Shown piece by piece: positions 17,908 through 26,637 of a DNA stretch of 64,000 nt. The notes beneath the pieces are model-generated. The model saw only the letters and a list, made by a program, of their open reading frames with translations, had not been told where the DNA came from and made no database searches. Position numbers and translations under genes: made by a program. Source of the DNA: Gardnerella vaginalis (GTDB taxonomy: Bacteria > Actinomycetota > Actinomycetes > Actinomycetales > Bifidobacteriaceae); NCBI RefSeq assembly GCF_040427915.1, contig NZ_JBETXJ010000002.1:930001-994000 (forward strand), given 5' to 3'. How positions within the stretch are numbered: position 1 is the stretch's first letter; each line of letters starts with the position of its first letter.

Positions 17908-18306
17908 TTACTTGTTTTCGCGTTCTTCGAGAATCTTGTCTACAAGAGCAGCTTTTGCGTCGATTTGATCGCTAAAACCAGGGCGAATGTCTAACTTTAA
18001 AATAACGCCTGTGCGATAGCCTTTTTCAACAAGAACCATAGTTGCGTCTTTTACAACGCGCATAACGTCGTCGAATTCGCCTTCGATGTTTGTAAACATT
18101 GCGTTTGTTTCGTTTTTTAAGCCAGAATCACGAATCACTTTAACGCAATCTGCTACATATTCGCTAAGTTCTTCGCCGACTCCGCTAGGAGCAATGCACA
18201 ATGCTGCAACTGTATTAGTTTTATGGCAATTCTTGTTATCGCAAGTATCGCAAGTATCACAAGTATCGCAAGTATCGCAAGTATTGTTATCAGTGTTTTC
18301 GCTCAT
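17908..18306 (-). CDS. MTH1187/YkoF-like thiamine-binding protein with Cys-repeat head
   Basis: 132 residues from the ATG at 18306 (GAGAGG upstream on the minus strand). From residue about 29 it matches the MTH1187 family (ALCIAPSGVGEELSEYVADCVKVIRDSG, NAMFTNIEGEFDDVMRVVKDA, RTGVILKLDIRPG), small proteins that bind thiamine-like ligands. In front is an added head with CDT repeated five times followed by CDNKNCHK, giving six to seven Cys at CxxC spacing. Such a head is not part of the family core and could bind metal or vary in length. It sits close to a thiamine operon but on the opposite strand and not under the riboswitch. Confidence 0.8.
   Translation of the reverse strand: MSENTDNNTCDTCDTCDTCDTCDNKNCHKTNTVAALCIAPSGVGEELSEYVADCVKVIRDSGLKNETNAMFTNIEGEFDDVMRVVKDATMVLVEKGYRTGVILKLDIRPGFSDQIDAKAALVDKILEERENK
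18241..18285. repeat. Five 9-bp tandem repeats encoding (Cys-Asp-Thr)n
   Basis: The unit GCAAGTATC (one copy begins ACAAG, the last ends ATT) is repeated five times in phase with the codons of the thiamine-binding gene, so copy-number change would keep the reading frame. Confidence 0.85.
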
Positions 18307-18476
18307 TTTAAATCCTCTCAAAGTGAAAAATATGTGTTGCAAAATTATGCTTACACTTTATTGTATTCGTTTAGCTTATATATGATGCTTATATATGTTG
18401 CTTTAGCGTCACAGGGTTTTTCTATAATAAACACCGTTTTCACCCAAATTTTCTAGATTTACGAAAAAGGTGTATT

Positions 18477-19997
18477 GTGGCTGTTTCAAAGCTTGATGAA
18501 GTCGTATCCTTGGCTAAGCGTCGAGGATTTGTGTTCCCAGCTGGCGAGATTTATGGTGGTACGCGTTCTGCTTGGGATTATGGTCCTTTGGGAGTTGCGT
18601 TAAAAGACAATATTAAGCGCGAATGGTGGCGTTATATGGTCACTACGCGTGGCGATGTTGTTGGAGTGGATACTTCTGTTATTTTGCCTTCCCAAGTTTG
18701 GGTTGCGTCTGGTCACGTTTCTGTGTTCAATGATCCTTTGATTGAGTGCTTGAATTGCCATAAGCGTCATCGTGCAGATAAGCTCGAAGAATCTTATGCC
18801 GAAAAGCACGGCGATAAGATGCCAGAAAATGGCTTGAAAGACATTGCTTGCCCAGATTGCGGCACTCGCGGAAACTGGACGGAGCCTCGCGATTTCAACA
18901 TGATGCTTCGCACGCATTTAGGACCAGTTGAAGACGAAAACAGCTTGCACTACTTGCGCCCAGAAACAGCTCAAGGCATTTTCGTTGACTTTAAGAACGT
19001 TATGACTGCTACACGCCAAAAGCCACCATTTGGCATTGCGAATATTGGTAAGTCTTTCCGTAATGAAATCACTCCTGGAAACTTCATCTTCCGCACTCGC
19101 GAGTTTGAGCAAATGGAAATGGAGTTCTTCGTAGAGCCTGGAACAGACGAAGCTTGGCATCAATATTGGATTGATACTCGCGTAAATTGGTATGTTGATT
19201 TGGGCGTAAAGCCTGAGAATTTGCGTATGTATGAGCATCCTAAAGAGAAGTTAAGCCATTATTCAAAGCGTACTGTAGATATTGAATACAAATTCGGCTT
19301 CCAAGGATCGGATTGGGGAGAGCTTGAAGGTATTGCAAACCGTACCGACTACGATTTGTCTGCTCACGCTAAGCATTCTGGCGAGGATTTGAGCTACTTT
19401 AATCAGGCTACTGGCGAAAAGTATGTGCCTTACGTTATTGAGCCTGCTGCTGGCCTTACGCGTTCGCTTATGGCATTCTTGGTTGATGCTTACGACGTTG
19501 ACGAAGCTCCAAATACTAAGGGCGGAGTTGATAAGCGCACTGTTCTTCGACTTGACCCTCGCTTGGCTCCTGTTAAAGCTGCAGTTTTGCCATTGAGCAA
19601 GAAGCCAGAATTGCAAGCTGTTGCTCAAGATTTGGCTGCAGATCTTCGCCAGCACGATTGGGTTATCGATTACGATGAGGCTGGTGCTATTGGTCGCCGC
19701 TACCGTCGTGAGGACGAGATTGGTACTCCTTTGTGCGTAACAGTTGATTTTGATACTTTGGAAGATCATGCTGTAACAATCCGCGAGCGCGATACTATGC
19801 AGCAGGAGCGCGTTTCCTTAGACAAGGTTGCGGATTACGTAGCAAGCCGCATTAACGAAAAGCGCGTTAAGTATCCGCAAGGTCCTGTAGAGATTGTTGG
19901 AGCTCGCGCTGCAGACGGTGGTGTGGATGTTTCTAAAGAAAACGGTGTTGATGAATCGCAGCCTGTAAAGATTGCTCAGGCTGGCGGCTTGTATTAA
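18477..19997 (+). CDS. glyS: Glycyl-tRNA synthetase, class II dimeric type
   Basis: 506 residues with a GTG start. It has the single-chain (non alpha2beta2) GlyRS layout: [25 protein letters not shown] at the start, a four-Cys cluster (CLNCHK ... CPDCG), [15 protein letters not shown], motif 2 [28 protein letters not shown], and an anticodon-binding C-terminal domain. It charges tRNA-Gly with glycine in the cytoplasm. A TATAAT box lies at 18423-18428, about 50 bases before the start. The N- and C-termini are complete and no active-site loss is seen. Confidence 0.96.
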   Translation: MAVSKLDEVVSLAKRRGFVFPAGEIYGGTRSAWDYGPLGVALKDNIKREWWRYMVTTRGDVVGVDTSVILPSQVWVASGHVSVFNDPLIECLNCHKRHRADKLEESYAEKHGDKMPENGLKDIACPDCGTRGNWTEPRDFNMMLRTHLGPVEDENSLHYLRPETAQGIFVDFKNVMTATRQKPPFGIANIGKSFRNEITPGNFIFRTREFEQMEMEFFVEPGTDEAWHQYWIDTRVNWYVDLGVKPENLRMYEHPKEKLSHYSKRTVDIEYKFGFQGSDWGELEGIANRTDYDLSAHAKHSGEDLSYFNQATGEKYVPYVIEPAAGLTRSLMAFLVDAYDVDEAPNTKGGVDKRTVLRLDPRLAPVKAAVLPLSKKPELQAVAQDLAADLRQHDWVIDYDEAGAIGRRYRREDEIGTPLCVTVDFDTLEDHAVTIRERDTMQQERVSLDKVADYVASRINEKRVKYPQGPVEIVGARAADGGVDVSKENGVDESQPVKIAQAGGLY

Positions 19998-20066
19998 TAC
20001 GCGTATAGTGAAAAATCGCTAATAAACAAAAACAAAATATATTAAAGTGAATGGAGTTAAAGCAAT

Positions 20067-21221
20067 ATGGATTTTTCTATTAAACCAGTAGATTTAGGGA
20101 AAATTCATATTGCAACTCCTGTTGTTTTATCTCCAATGGCTGGTATTACTAACTGGCCTTTTCGAGTGATTTGCCGCGAATATGGTCCGGACGGGCTTTA
20201 CGTAGCAGAAATGATTACAGCTCGCGCATTAGTTGCAAGGAATCCTAAAGCCTTGCGCTTATGCCGTTTTGCGCCTAACGAAAAAGTGCGTTCTTTGCAA
20301 CTTTACGGAGTAGATCCTTCTATTGTAGAGCTTGCTGCTCGAATTGTTGTTGATGAGAACATGGCGGATCACGTTGACTTAAACTTTGGATGCCCAGTTC
20401 CTAAAGTTACAAGGCGCGGCGGCGGTTCTGCTCTTCCTTGGAAAACAGATTTGCTTCAAGAGATTTTGCATCGTGTTGTTTCTGTTTGTGATCCAGCAGG
20501 AATTCCTGTTACAGCTAAATTCCGCGTTGGTATTGACGAAAATCACGAGACTTTTATGCAAGCTGGTCATATTGCGCAAGAAGAAGGATGTGCTGCTGTA
20601 ACTTTGCACGCGCGTACCACTGCAGAATATTATGGTGGTCATTCTGATTGGAGCCGTATTGCTGAGCTTGTAGATGCTTTGGATATTCCTGTTTTTGGTA
20701 ATGGCGATATTTGGGGTGCGGATGACGCTCTTGCAATGTTTAAAGAAACGGGATGCGCAGGCGTTGCTATTGGGCGTGGATGCCAGGGGCGTCCTTGGAT
20801 TTTTGCTGATATTCGTTCTGCTTGCAATGGAAGTAATGATCGCGTTAATCCAAGTCTTGGGCAAGTTTGCAAGGTGATTTTAAGACATCTTGAGCTTTTA
20901 GTCGAGTTTTATGATGGCGACGAGCGAATGGCTGTTCATGACTTGCGCAAGCATATTGCTTGGTATTTAAAGGGTTTCCCTGTTGGAGGTGGAACTCGTA
21001 AGAGTTTTATGGAATGTGAGTCTATTGAGGATGTTCAGCGTAATATTGATGCTTTAGATTCTTCACTAAAACTCCCTGAGCAAGTTTTAGACACGCCGCG
21101 TGGGCGAGTTCGTTTTGCGAAAAAAGTTCATTTGCCATATGGGTGGTTGGATTCTCGAATAACATCTCATAGTGAGCGTGAGGAGTTGTTTGGCGATGAT
21201 CCAATGGATGCAAGTTACTAG
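20067..21221 (+). CDS. dusB: tRNA-dihydrouridine synthase DusB
   Basis: 384 residues. FMN-binding TIM-barrel motifs are present: LSPMAGITNWPFR, the catalytic-Cys loop DLNFGCPVPKVTRRGGGSALP, TAKFRVG, TLHARTTAEYYGG.SDW and GNGDIWGADDA followed by GRGCQGRPWIF. It reduces uridines in the tRNA D loop using NADPH. It follows glyS by about 70 bases in the same direction and may be co-transcribed, a pairing also seen in relatives. Confidence 0.93.
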   Translation: MDFSIKPVDLGKIHIATPVVLSPMAGITNWPFRVICREYGPDGLYVAEMITARALVARNPKALRLCRFAPNEKVRSLQLYGVDPSIVELAARIVVDENMADHVDLNFGCPVPKVTRRGGGSALPWKTDLLQEILHRVVSVCDPAGIPVTAKFRVGIDENHETFMQAGHIAQEEGCAAVTLHARTTAEYYGGHSDWSRIAELVDALDIPVFGNGDIWGADDALAMFKETGCAGVAIGRGCQGRPWIFADIRSACNGSNDRVNPSLGQVCKVILRHLELLVEFYDGDERMAVHDLRKHIAWYLKGFPVGGGTRKSFMECESIEDVQRNIDALDSSLKLPEQVLDTPRGRVRFAKKVHLPYGWLDSRITSHSEREELFGDDPMDASY

Positions 21222-21447
21222 GTTTTACTAGTGTTTTCTAGGGTTTTTGAGTATACAAAACATAATATAAACTATTGCTTAATCTTTTAAACTTTTGTTA
21301 ATAAAACGCATTAATGATTTGCGTATAGCACGGTGTATTATCGAATCGGTGACATTTTTTCAGTTTTTATTCATAAAACGTCGCCATTATCGAGCGTTTT
21401 GCGCTAAAGTAATGCGTAAACGTGCGTGTGAGTGACAGGAGACAACG

Positions 21448-22650
21448 GTGAGCGAGATTGCCCAGACTGACAATTTCAACGACAAAACCATAATCAAGGT
21501 AGTCGGCGTCGGTGGAGCCGGTGGTAACGCCGTCAACCGAATGATCACCGAGGGTTTGCAGAACGTAGAATTTGTGGCTATTAACACTGATGCCAAGGAT
21601 TTGTTGCGTTCTGATGCTGACGTGAAGATTTCATTATCTGACGCTTCGAGTCGAGGATTAGGAGCAGGTGCTGACCCAGAAAAAGGCGCTAAGGCTGCTC
21701 AAGATCATCAATCTGACATTGAAGAAGCATTAAAGGGCGCCGATATGGTGTTCGTAACTTGCGGAGAAGGCGGTGGAACAGGTACGGGTGCAAGCCCTAT
21801 TGTTGCTCGCGCTGCACACCAGCAAGGTGCTTTGACAATCGCAGTAGTTACGCGTCCATTCGGTTTTGAAGGACCTCAGCGTGCTGCATCAGCAAAACTT
21901 GGTATTGAGAATCTTCGTAAAGAAGTCGACGCTTTGATTGTGATTCCAAACGATCGTTTGTTGGAAATTTCAGATCGAACCATCGGAATTATTGAAGCTT
22001 TTAAGACTGCAGATACCGCATTGCTTGCAGGCGTTCAGGGTATTACAGATTTGATTACCATGAATTCTTATATTCATGTTGATTTCTCTGATGTTACCGC
22101 TGTTCTTCGCGGTGCAGGAACTGCGCTATTTGGTATTGGTGCAGCGAAGGGTGAAGACAGAGCTACGCAAGCTGCAGAAATTGCTATTAGCTCTCCATTG
22201 CTTGAAGAAAGCATTGAAGGTGCTCATGGTGCTTTGATCAATATTGCTGGTCCAAGTGATTTGAAGCTTCAAGAAGCAAGTGCTGCAACAGAGCTTGTTC
22301 GTAAGGCAATACATCCAGAAGCGCAGATTATTTGGGGTCTTTCTTTGGACGATTCTTATGGAGACGAGGTTCGTGTTACTGTTATTGCAGCTGGTTTCGA
22401 TTCTCATCCTAAGTCTGAAGACAGCAAAGCAGGTGCTTTCGTAGATATGCAGGCAGGAGTCGATCCTGTGGCTCCAGCTCATTCCACTACTACTGCTCCT
22501 TCTAAGCCTGTGGACACTGTTGAAACCGCGGAACCTGTTTCTTCTATGTTTGATTCTGTTGATTCAGTTAAGCAATATCAAACACAGGCTACTCAAGTGA
22601 AGCCTCAAGACGAACCAGACGAGCTGGATATTCCTGATTTTCTGCGTTAA
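21448..22650 (+). CDS. ftsZ: Cell division protein FtsZ
   Basis: 400 residues with a GTG start after AGGAGA. The tubulin-like GTPase is complete: KVVGVGGAGGNAVNRM, the signature GEGGGTGTGASPIVA, the T7 loop region DLITMNSYIHVDFSDV, a disordered linker rich in Thr, Ser and Pro, and the conserved C-terminal peptide DELDIPDFLR that binds SepF and other partners. It builds the Z ring at mid-cell. It starts the ftsZ-sepF-yggT-wag31 order typical of Actinobacteria. YlmE/YfiH-type genes that often lie between ftsZ and sepF are missing here. Confidence 0.97.
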   Translation: MSEIAQTDNFNDKTIIKVVGVGGAGGNAVNRMITEGLQNVEFVAINTDAKDLLRSDADVKISLSDASSRGLGAGADPEKGAKAAQDHQSDIEEALKGADMVFVTCGEGGGTGTGASPIVARAAHQQGALTIAVVTRPFGFEGPQRAASAKLGIENLRKEVDALIVIPNDRLLEISDRTIGIIEAFKTADTALLAGVQGITDLITMNSYIHVDFSDVTAVLRGAGTALFGIGAAKGEDRATQAAEIAISSPLLEESIEGAHGALINIAGPSDLKLQEASAATELVRKAIHPEAQIIWGLSLDDSYGDEVRVTVIAAGFDSHPKSEDSKAGAFVDMQAGVDPVAPAHSTTTAPSKPVDTVETAEPVSSMFDSVDSVKQYQTQATQVKPQDEPDELDIPDFLR

Positions 22651-22674
22651 GCATAACTAGGGGAGGGCATCTTA

Positions 22675-23145
22675 ATGGCTGGTTTTATGAAGAACATGAT
22701 GTCTTATGTAGGCATGAGTGATGTTCAGGACGACGATGATTTCGTTGATTCTCAGACACAGGATACTTCGTTTGACAACGACCACAGCGTTGCTCCTATG
22801 AGCCTTCATAATGGTGATGCTGCACCACAATCTGGTAATGGTGCTTCTACTCGATCTAATGCAGGTCGTATGAGTCGCATTACTACGATTCATCCAAAAT
22901 CTTATGAGGATGCGCAATTAGTTGGAAGAGCTTTAAGAGATGGAACACCAGTGGTCTTGAATCTTACTGGTGTTAGCGAATCCGTTGCATATCGCATAGT
23001 TGATTTTTCTGCTGGCGTTGTGTTTGGTGTTCGCGGATCTATAGAAAGAGTAACTCCTAGAGTCTTCCTTTTAAGCCCTTCTCAAGTAAATATAAAAGTT
23101 GAAGATGCTCCTAATGGCGGATCTGCTCGCGACTTATTCTCCTAA
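22675..23145 (+). CDS. sepF: Cell division protein SepF
   Basis: 156 residues. An N-terminal amphipathic membrane-binding helix (MAGFMKNMMSYVGM) is followed by an acidic linker and the SepF core (TTIHPKSYEDAQLVGRALRDGTPVVLNLTGVSESVAYRIVDFSAGVVFGVRGSIERV.PRVFLLSP). SepF tethers FtsZ to the membrane and is the main anchor in Actinobacteria, which lack FtsA. It begins 24 bases after ftsZ and is certainly in the same operon. Confidence 0.94.
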   Translation: MAGFMKNMMSYVGMSDVQDDDDFVDSQTQDTSFDNDHSVAPMSLHNGDAAPQSGNGASTRSNAGRMSRITTIHPKSYEDAQLVGRALRDGTPVVLNLTGVSESVAYRIVDFSAGVVFGVRGSIERVTPRVFLLSPSQVNIKVEDAPNGGSARDLFS

Positions 23146-23161
23146 AGCTAAATAACATGAG

Positions 23162-23180
23162 ACTAGTCGCCAGCGACCGA
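23162..23180 (+). repeat. Dispersed SPAT element, copy 3 (intergenic)
   Basis: ACTAGTCGCCAGCGACCGA lies 17 bases after sepF, with one change in the core. Confidence 0.55.
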
Positions 23181-23207
23181 ACATTAGATTGCTACGCTTA
23201 GCTTGTA

Positions 23208-23242
23208 TTTAAGGCAGATATCTTTTAGGTATCTGCCTTAAA
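23208..23242 (+). terminator. Terminator after ftsZ-sepF
   Basis: TTTAAGGCAGATA and TATCTGCCTTAAA form a perfect 13-bp stem around a 9-base loop, so the yggT and wag31 genes likely have their own promoters. Confidence 0.8.
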
Positions 23243-23330
23243 TTTATACTTATCCTGTACTTATATTTTGGTTTACGATTAACTTAGCTATTGTGTAAAA
23301 TTATTGAAAATAGTTTAAAGGAAAAGCTTA

Positions 23331-23627
23331 ATGGATTTTGTAATACGCTTAATACTAATTTTGAATATTTTCATAAACGCTTATCTAGTAATACTGTTTA
23401 TTCGCGCAGTTTTAGATTGGATTCCGTTTATATTCCATTCTTTTAAACCAAATGCGATTTTGCAAAAATTCACTCAAATCATATATTTTATGACAGAACC
23501 ACTTTTAAGATTTGCGCGAAAATTTATACCACCAGCAAGATTAGGTAGCATAAGTTTAGACGTGAGCTTTATGGTAGTGTACTTTTTGTTACTAGTTTTA
23601 CAAATGTTTTTGAATATGCTTTACTGA
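23331..23627 (+). CDS. YggT-family membrane protein
   Basis: 98 residues with two main hydrophobic stretches (LILILNIFINAYLVILFIRAVLDW and SFMVVYFLLLVLQMFLNMLY) separated by the family motif TEPLLRFARKFIPPARLGSISLDVS. YggT proteins are small membrane proteins found in the division cluster of Gram-positives and linked to septum formation and osmotic tolerance; their biochemical role is not settled. The ribosome binding site AAAGGAAAAG precedes the ATG. Confidence 0.9.
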   Translation: MDFVIRLILILNIFINAYLVILFIRAVLDWIPFIFHSFKPNAILQKFTQIIYFMTEPLLRFARKFIPPARLGSISLDVSFMVVYFLLLVLQMFLNMLY

Positions 23628-23800
23628 TGCTTATTAATCACAATTTTTAATGAAGCGACACGATAGTTATTAATTTAGAAAAATATTGGTAGATTTCGTA
23701 AAAAAATAATCGCTTTTTACACAATTTTTTCTATAGACGTGATAGCATCGAATAGATATATCAAAAGGGCTGCGCGCCCAAAAGTGAGGTGTAATGCATT

Positions 23801-25117
23801 ATGGCTCTGTTAACGCCTAAAGACATTCGCGAGCATACCTTCCAAATCGTTCGATTCAAGGGAGGCTATGATGTTGACGAAGTTGATGACTTTTTGGATC
23901 AGGTTACAGAAACAATAGAAGCGCTTGGTCAGCAGGCAGTGCAGGGGCTTGGAGCTTCCACGCAGTCTCTTGGCGCCGATGTTGCTAGCTTGAACAATAA
24001 GATTTCTGATTTGACAAAACAAGTTGAATCTTTAACAAAAGAAAATAATGATTTACGTGAAGCATCCAGCAGCGCGAACAAGAATGACAATGATCTTGCA
24101 GCAAAGCTTAAGGAAGCTGAAGAAAATAATCGTGCATTGAGCGAGCAGAATCAGCAGCTCAAAGAGCAGCTGGATGGTTTAGGTGCTCAGGTAGATCAGC
24201 TCACAGCACAGGCTGCAAATGCTGATAATGCTAAGGCAGACGCTGATAAGAAAGTCCATGAAGAGCTTGAAAACGTTACTCGCGAACGCGATGACTTTAG
24301 AGCAAGTAGCGAGAATTTGGGTCGCGAATTGGAAGAAGTCCGTCAACAACTTGTTGTAACACAGCAGGAAAATGCAAAGGTTCAGGATTTGGCTCGTCAG
24401 CTTGAAGAATCTCATAAGCGTGAAGAGCAGCTTCGTGAGCAGGTTGCTAAGATGGAGCCAAGCACGGAAACAGGTAGCTTGCAAAAGATTGCAGGTGCTG
24501 GTGCAGAAGTGGGCGGTTCTGAGCCAGAACGCGCTACAGCAATGTTGACTCTTGCAATGCAATTGCACGATCAGTATGTAGATAAGGGTAAGGCTAAGGC
24601 AAATCAGATAGTCGAAGAAAGCCAAGCTCGATATAACGAGATCGTTACTAAGGCAGACGATTATTCTAATCGTACTCGTAGCGAAGCTGATGAATACAAT
24701 AAGCAGACTCGCGGGGATGCGGATGATTACTCTGTTCGTACTCGTAGCGACGCAGACGCTTATGCAGCTCGCGCTCACAACGAGGCAGATGCTTATTCTG
24801 GTAAGGTTCGTCAGGCTGCTGATGATTATTCTAAGCAAACTCACGATCAGGCTGATCAATATGAGTCTGAAGTTCAGCATAGAGCAGCGGATTATGATTC
24901 CACTACTCGTACTGCTGCAGATGCTTACGCTCGCCAGGTGCGTGAGAATCTTGAAAAGCAGACTAAGGTTATTGAAGGAAACATTCAAAGCCTCAAGCAG
25001 TTTGAAACTGAGTATCGTACTCGCTTGACTGACTTCCTTGGTCAGCTTGTTGCTCAGGTTTCCGATGAGAACACTTACAGTTCTATGGAAAATCAGGATC
25101 AACAGGATCAAAAGTAG
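23801..25117 (+). CDS. wag31: Polar growth scaffold DivIVA/Wag31
   Basis: 438 residues. The lipid-binding N-terminus is typical (LLTPKDIREHTFQIVRFKGGYDVDEVDDFLDQV). Long coiled coils follow, rich in Glu, Gln and Lys, interrupted near residue 230 (AGAGAEVGGSEPERA). From about 285 to 383 there are nine consecutive 11-residue repeats (A-D-x-Y-x-x-x-[TV]-R/H-x-x), then a last helix. Wag31 assembles at curved membrane and directs cell-wall synthesis at the poles and septum. The protein is longer than most Actinobacterial DivIVA proteins because of the repeat block. Confidence 0.93.
   Translation: MALLTPKDIREHTFQIVRFKGGYDVDEVDDFLDQVTETIEALGQQAVQGLGASTQSLGADVASLNNKISDLTKQVESLTKENNDLREASSSANKNDNDLAAKLKEAEENNRALSEQNQQLKEQLDGLGAQVDQLTAQAANADNAKADADKKVHEELENVTRERDDFRASSENLGRELEEVRQQLVVTQQENAKVQDLARQLEESHKREEQLREQVAKMEPSTETGSLQKIAGAGAEVGGSEPERATAMLTLAMQLHDQYVDKGKAKANQIVEESQARYNEIVTKADDYSNRTRSEADEYNKQTRGDADDYSVRTRSDADAYAARAHNEADAYSGKVRQAADDYSKQTHDQADQYESEVQHRAADYDSTTRTAADAYARQVRENLEKQTKVIEGNIQSLKQFETEYRTRLTDFLGQLVAQVSDENTYSSMENQDQQDQK
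24653..24949 (+). repeat. Nine 33-bp repeats (11-residue hendecads) in wag31
   Basis: Each unit codes for a segment such as ADDYSNRTRSE, ADEYNKQTRGD or ADAYSGKVRQA. The hendecad period fits a right-handed or straight coiled coil rather than the usual heptad coil. DNA units are similar but diverged. Confidence 0.75.
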
Positions 25118-25165
25118 TTATACTAAATCCAGTTAGATTGGAAAAATACATTGACGCATTGTGAT

Positions 25166-25660
25166 ATGCGTGTAGAACGGCTGCGTAATCGCGCAGCCGT
25201 TTTTGCACTGATTGCTTTTATTGGCGTGGTTTTAGACCGAGTAACAAAAGTTTGGGCTTTAGCAGCGCTTAGTGGTGGAAAAAACATTGAGATTCTTCCA
25301 CACTTGCTCTCTTTTACTCTTGTTAGGAATCCTGGAGCATCTTTTGGCTTAGGCTCTTCTTTTACTTGGGTTATTAGCGTGTTAGCTTGCGCTGCTTGCG
25401 GTGCTATGACTGCTGTTATTAAGCACACAAAATCCTTATATTGGACTATTGCGCTTGCTTTAGCTTTTGCTGGAGCTTTTGGAAATCTTATTGATAGAGC
25501 GCAATATGCTCAGGGCTTTTTGAACGGAAAAGTCGTAGATTTTATAAACTACGGATGGTCCGTTGGAAATGTTGCAGATATTGAGCTTATGTTTGCAGGA
25601 ATCGCAGTTATATGCCTTATTTTGATTGGGATTCCTCTTATAGAGCGCGCTGATGAGTGA
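25166..25660 (+). CDS. lspA: Lipoprotein signal peptidase LspA
   Basis: 164 residues (169 if the TTG at 25151 is used). Four membrane segments are apparent. The two catalytic Asp are in VVDFINYGW (about 125) and NVADIEL (about 138), and the conserved RNPGASFG motif and GAFGNLIDR are present. It cleaves signal peptides of diacylglyceryl-modified prolipoproteins in the membrane. Its stop codon overlaps the ATG of the next gene by eight bases, so the two are translationally coupled. Confidence 0.93.
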   Translation: MRVERLRNRAAVFALIAFIGVVLDRVTKVWALAALSGGKNIEILPHLLSFTLVRNPGASFGLGSSFTWVISVLACAACGAMTAVIKHTKSLYWTIALALAFAGAFGNLIDRAQYAQGFLNGKVVDFINYGWSVGNVADIELMFAGIAVICLILIGIPLIERADE

Positions 25661-26585
25661 CATTCGTTTTACAGTTACTAGTCAATTTGCTGGATGCAGG
25701 TTCGACGTATGCTTGTCGAACCTTATGGGAGTATCGCGTGCAAACGCAATATCGCTAATCGATAGTGGCAAAGCAAAAATCTTAGATAAAAAATCACAAA
25801 AATCCTCAACTTTGCAAGATGGAGATGTGATTGTTATAAATCAAGAGGAAGTTGAGAATCAAAAAGAAAAGTCAACTAGCAAATCCACTATATGCGATAT
25901 TCCAATAGTTTATAACGATGAAGATATTGTTGTAGTAGATAAGCCTGTTGGAGTCGCAGCGCATTCAGCAAAAGGCTGGGATGGCCCAACAGTGCCAGAA
26001 TGTCTAGAGGCAAGCGGTGTTGAAATAAAAACAACCGTGTGCGATGAATCACGAAAAGGAATCGTAAGCCGATTAGACGTTGGAACAAGCGGATTAATGC
26101 TGGTTTGCAAAACAGATTTTGCGTATGAAGAAATGAAAAAACAGTTCGCAAATCATAGTGTGAAGAAAATATATCACGCTTTAGTCCAAGGAAATCTTAA
26201 ACAAAATAAAGCTACAATTGATGCACCAATTGGGCGAGCAAAAGTTTCAGATTTTCGTTTTACAATAACTAAATCAGGTAAGCCTGCAATTACGCATTGG
26301 GATGTTATAGAGCGTTTTAAGGGAGCGACTTTAGTGAAAGTCAATCTGGAAACTGGCAGAACACACCAAATTCGTGTGCATTTTTCGTCAATAGGACATC
26401 CGGTAGTGGGCGATCCTATGTATGGCGCAAATCCTCAATTAAGTGAAAAATTAGGGCTTTCTAGACAGTGGCTTCATGCAATGAGTCTAAAATTTAAACA
26501 TCCTCGAACGGGAGAACTTATTAAAGTTGAATCGAAGTATCCGTTAGATTTGCAACACGCTTTACACGCCATACAAGAATTGTAA
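25653..26585 (+). CDS. rluD: RluD-family pseudouridine synthase
   Basis: 310 residues. An S4 RNA-binding domain (ADGFRV-like region, SLIDSGKAKILDKKSQKSSTLQDGD) precedes the catalytic domain with VVDKPVGVAAHSA, the active-site SRLDVGTSGLML (Asp at about 142) and the RTHQIRVHFSSIGHPVVGDPMYG segment. It converts uridine to pseudouridine in 23S rRNA; the exact site cannot be told from sequence. The ATG overlaps lspA. Confidence 0.92.
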   Translation: MSDIRFTVTSQFAGCRFDVCLSNLMGVSRANAISLIDSGKAKILDKKSQKSSTLQDGDVIVINQEEVENQKEKSTSKSTICDIPIVYNDEDIVVVDKPVGVAAHSAKGWDGPTVPECLEASGVEIKTTVCDESRKGIVSRLDVGTSGLMLVCKTDFAYEEMKKQFANHSVKKIYHALVQGNLKQNKATIDAPIGRAKVSDFRFTITKSGKPAITHWDVIERFKGATLVKVNLETGRTHQIRVHFSSIGHPVVGDPMYGANPQLSEKLGLSRQWLHAMSLKFKHPRTGELIKVESKYPLDLQHALHAIQEL

Positions 26586-26637
26586 AAGTAGAGTTATTTA
26601 GTAAAACAGGTCATATTGCATCTATAGAATAGCCACT

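Noticed and set aside
24179..25111. 310-residue antisense frame opposite wag31
   Set aside because: Produced by the repetitive codon pattern of the coiled coil; Ser/Ile/Leu-rich, no start signal, and wag31 is certain.
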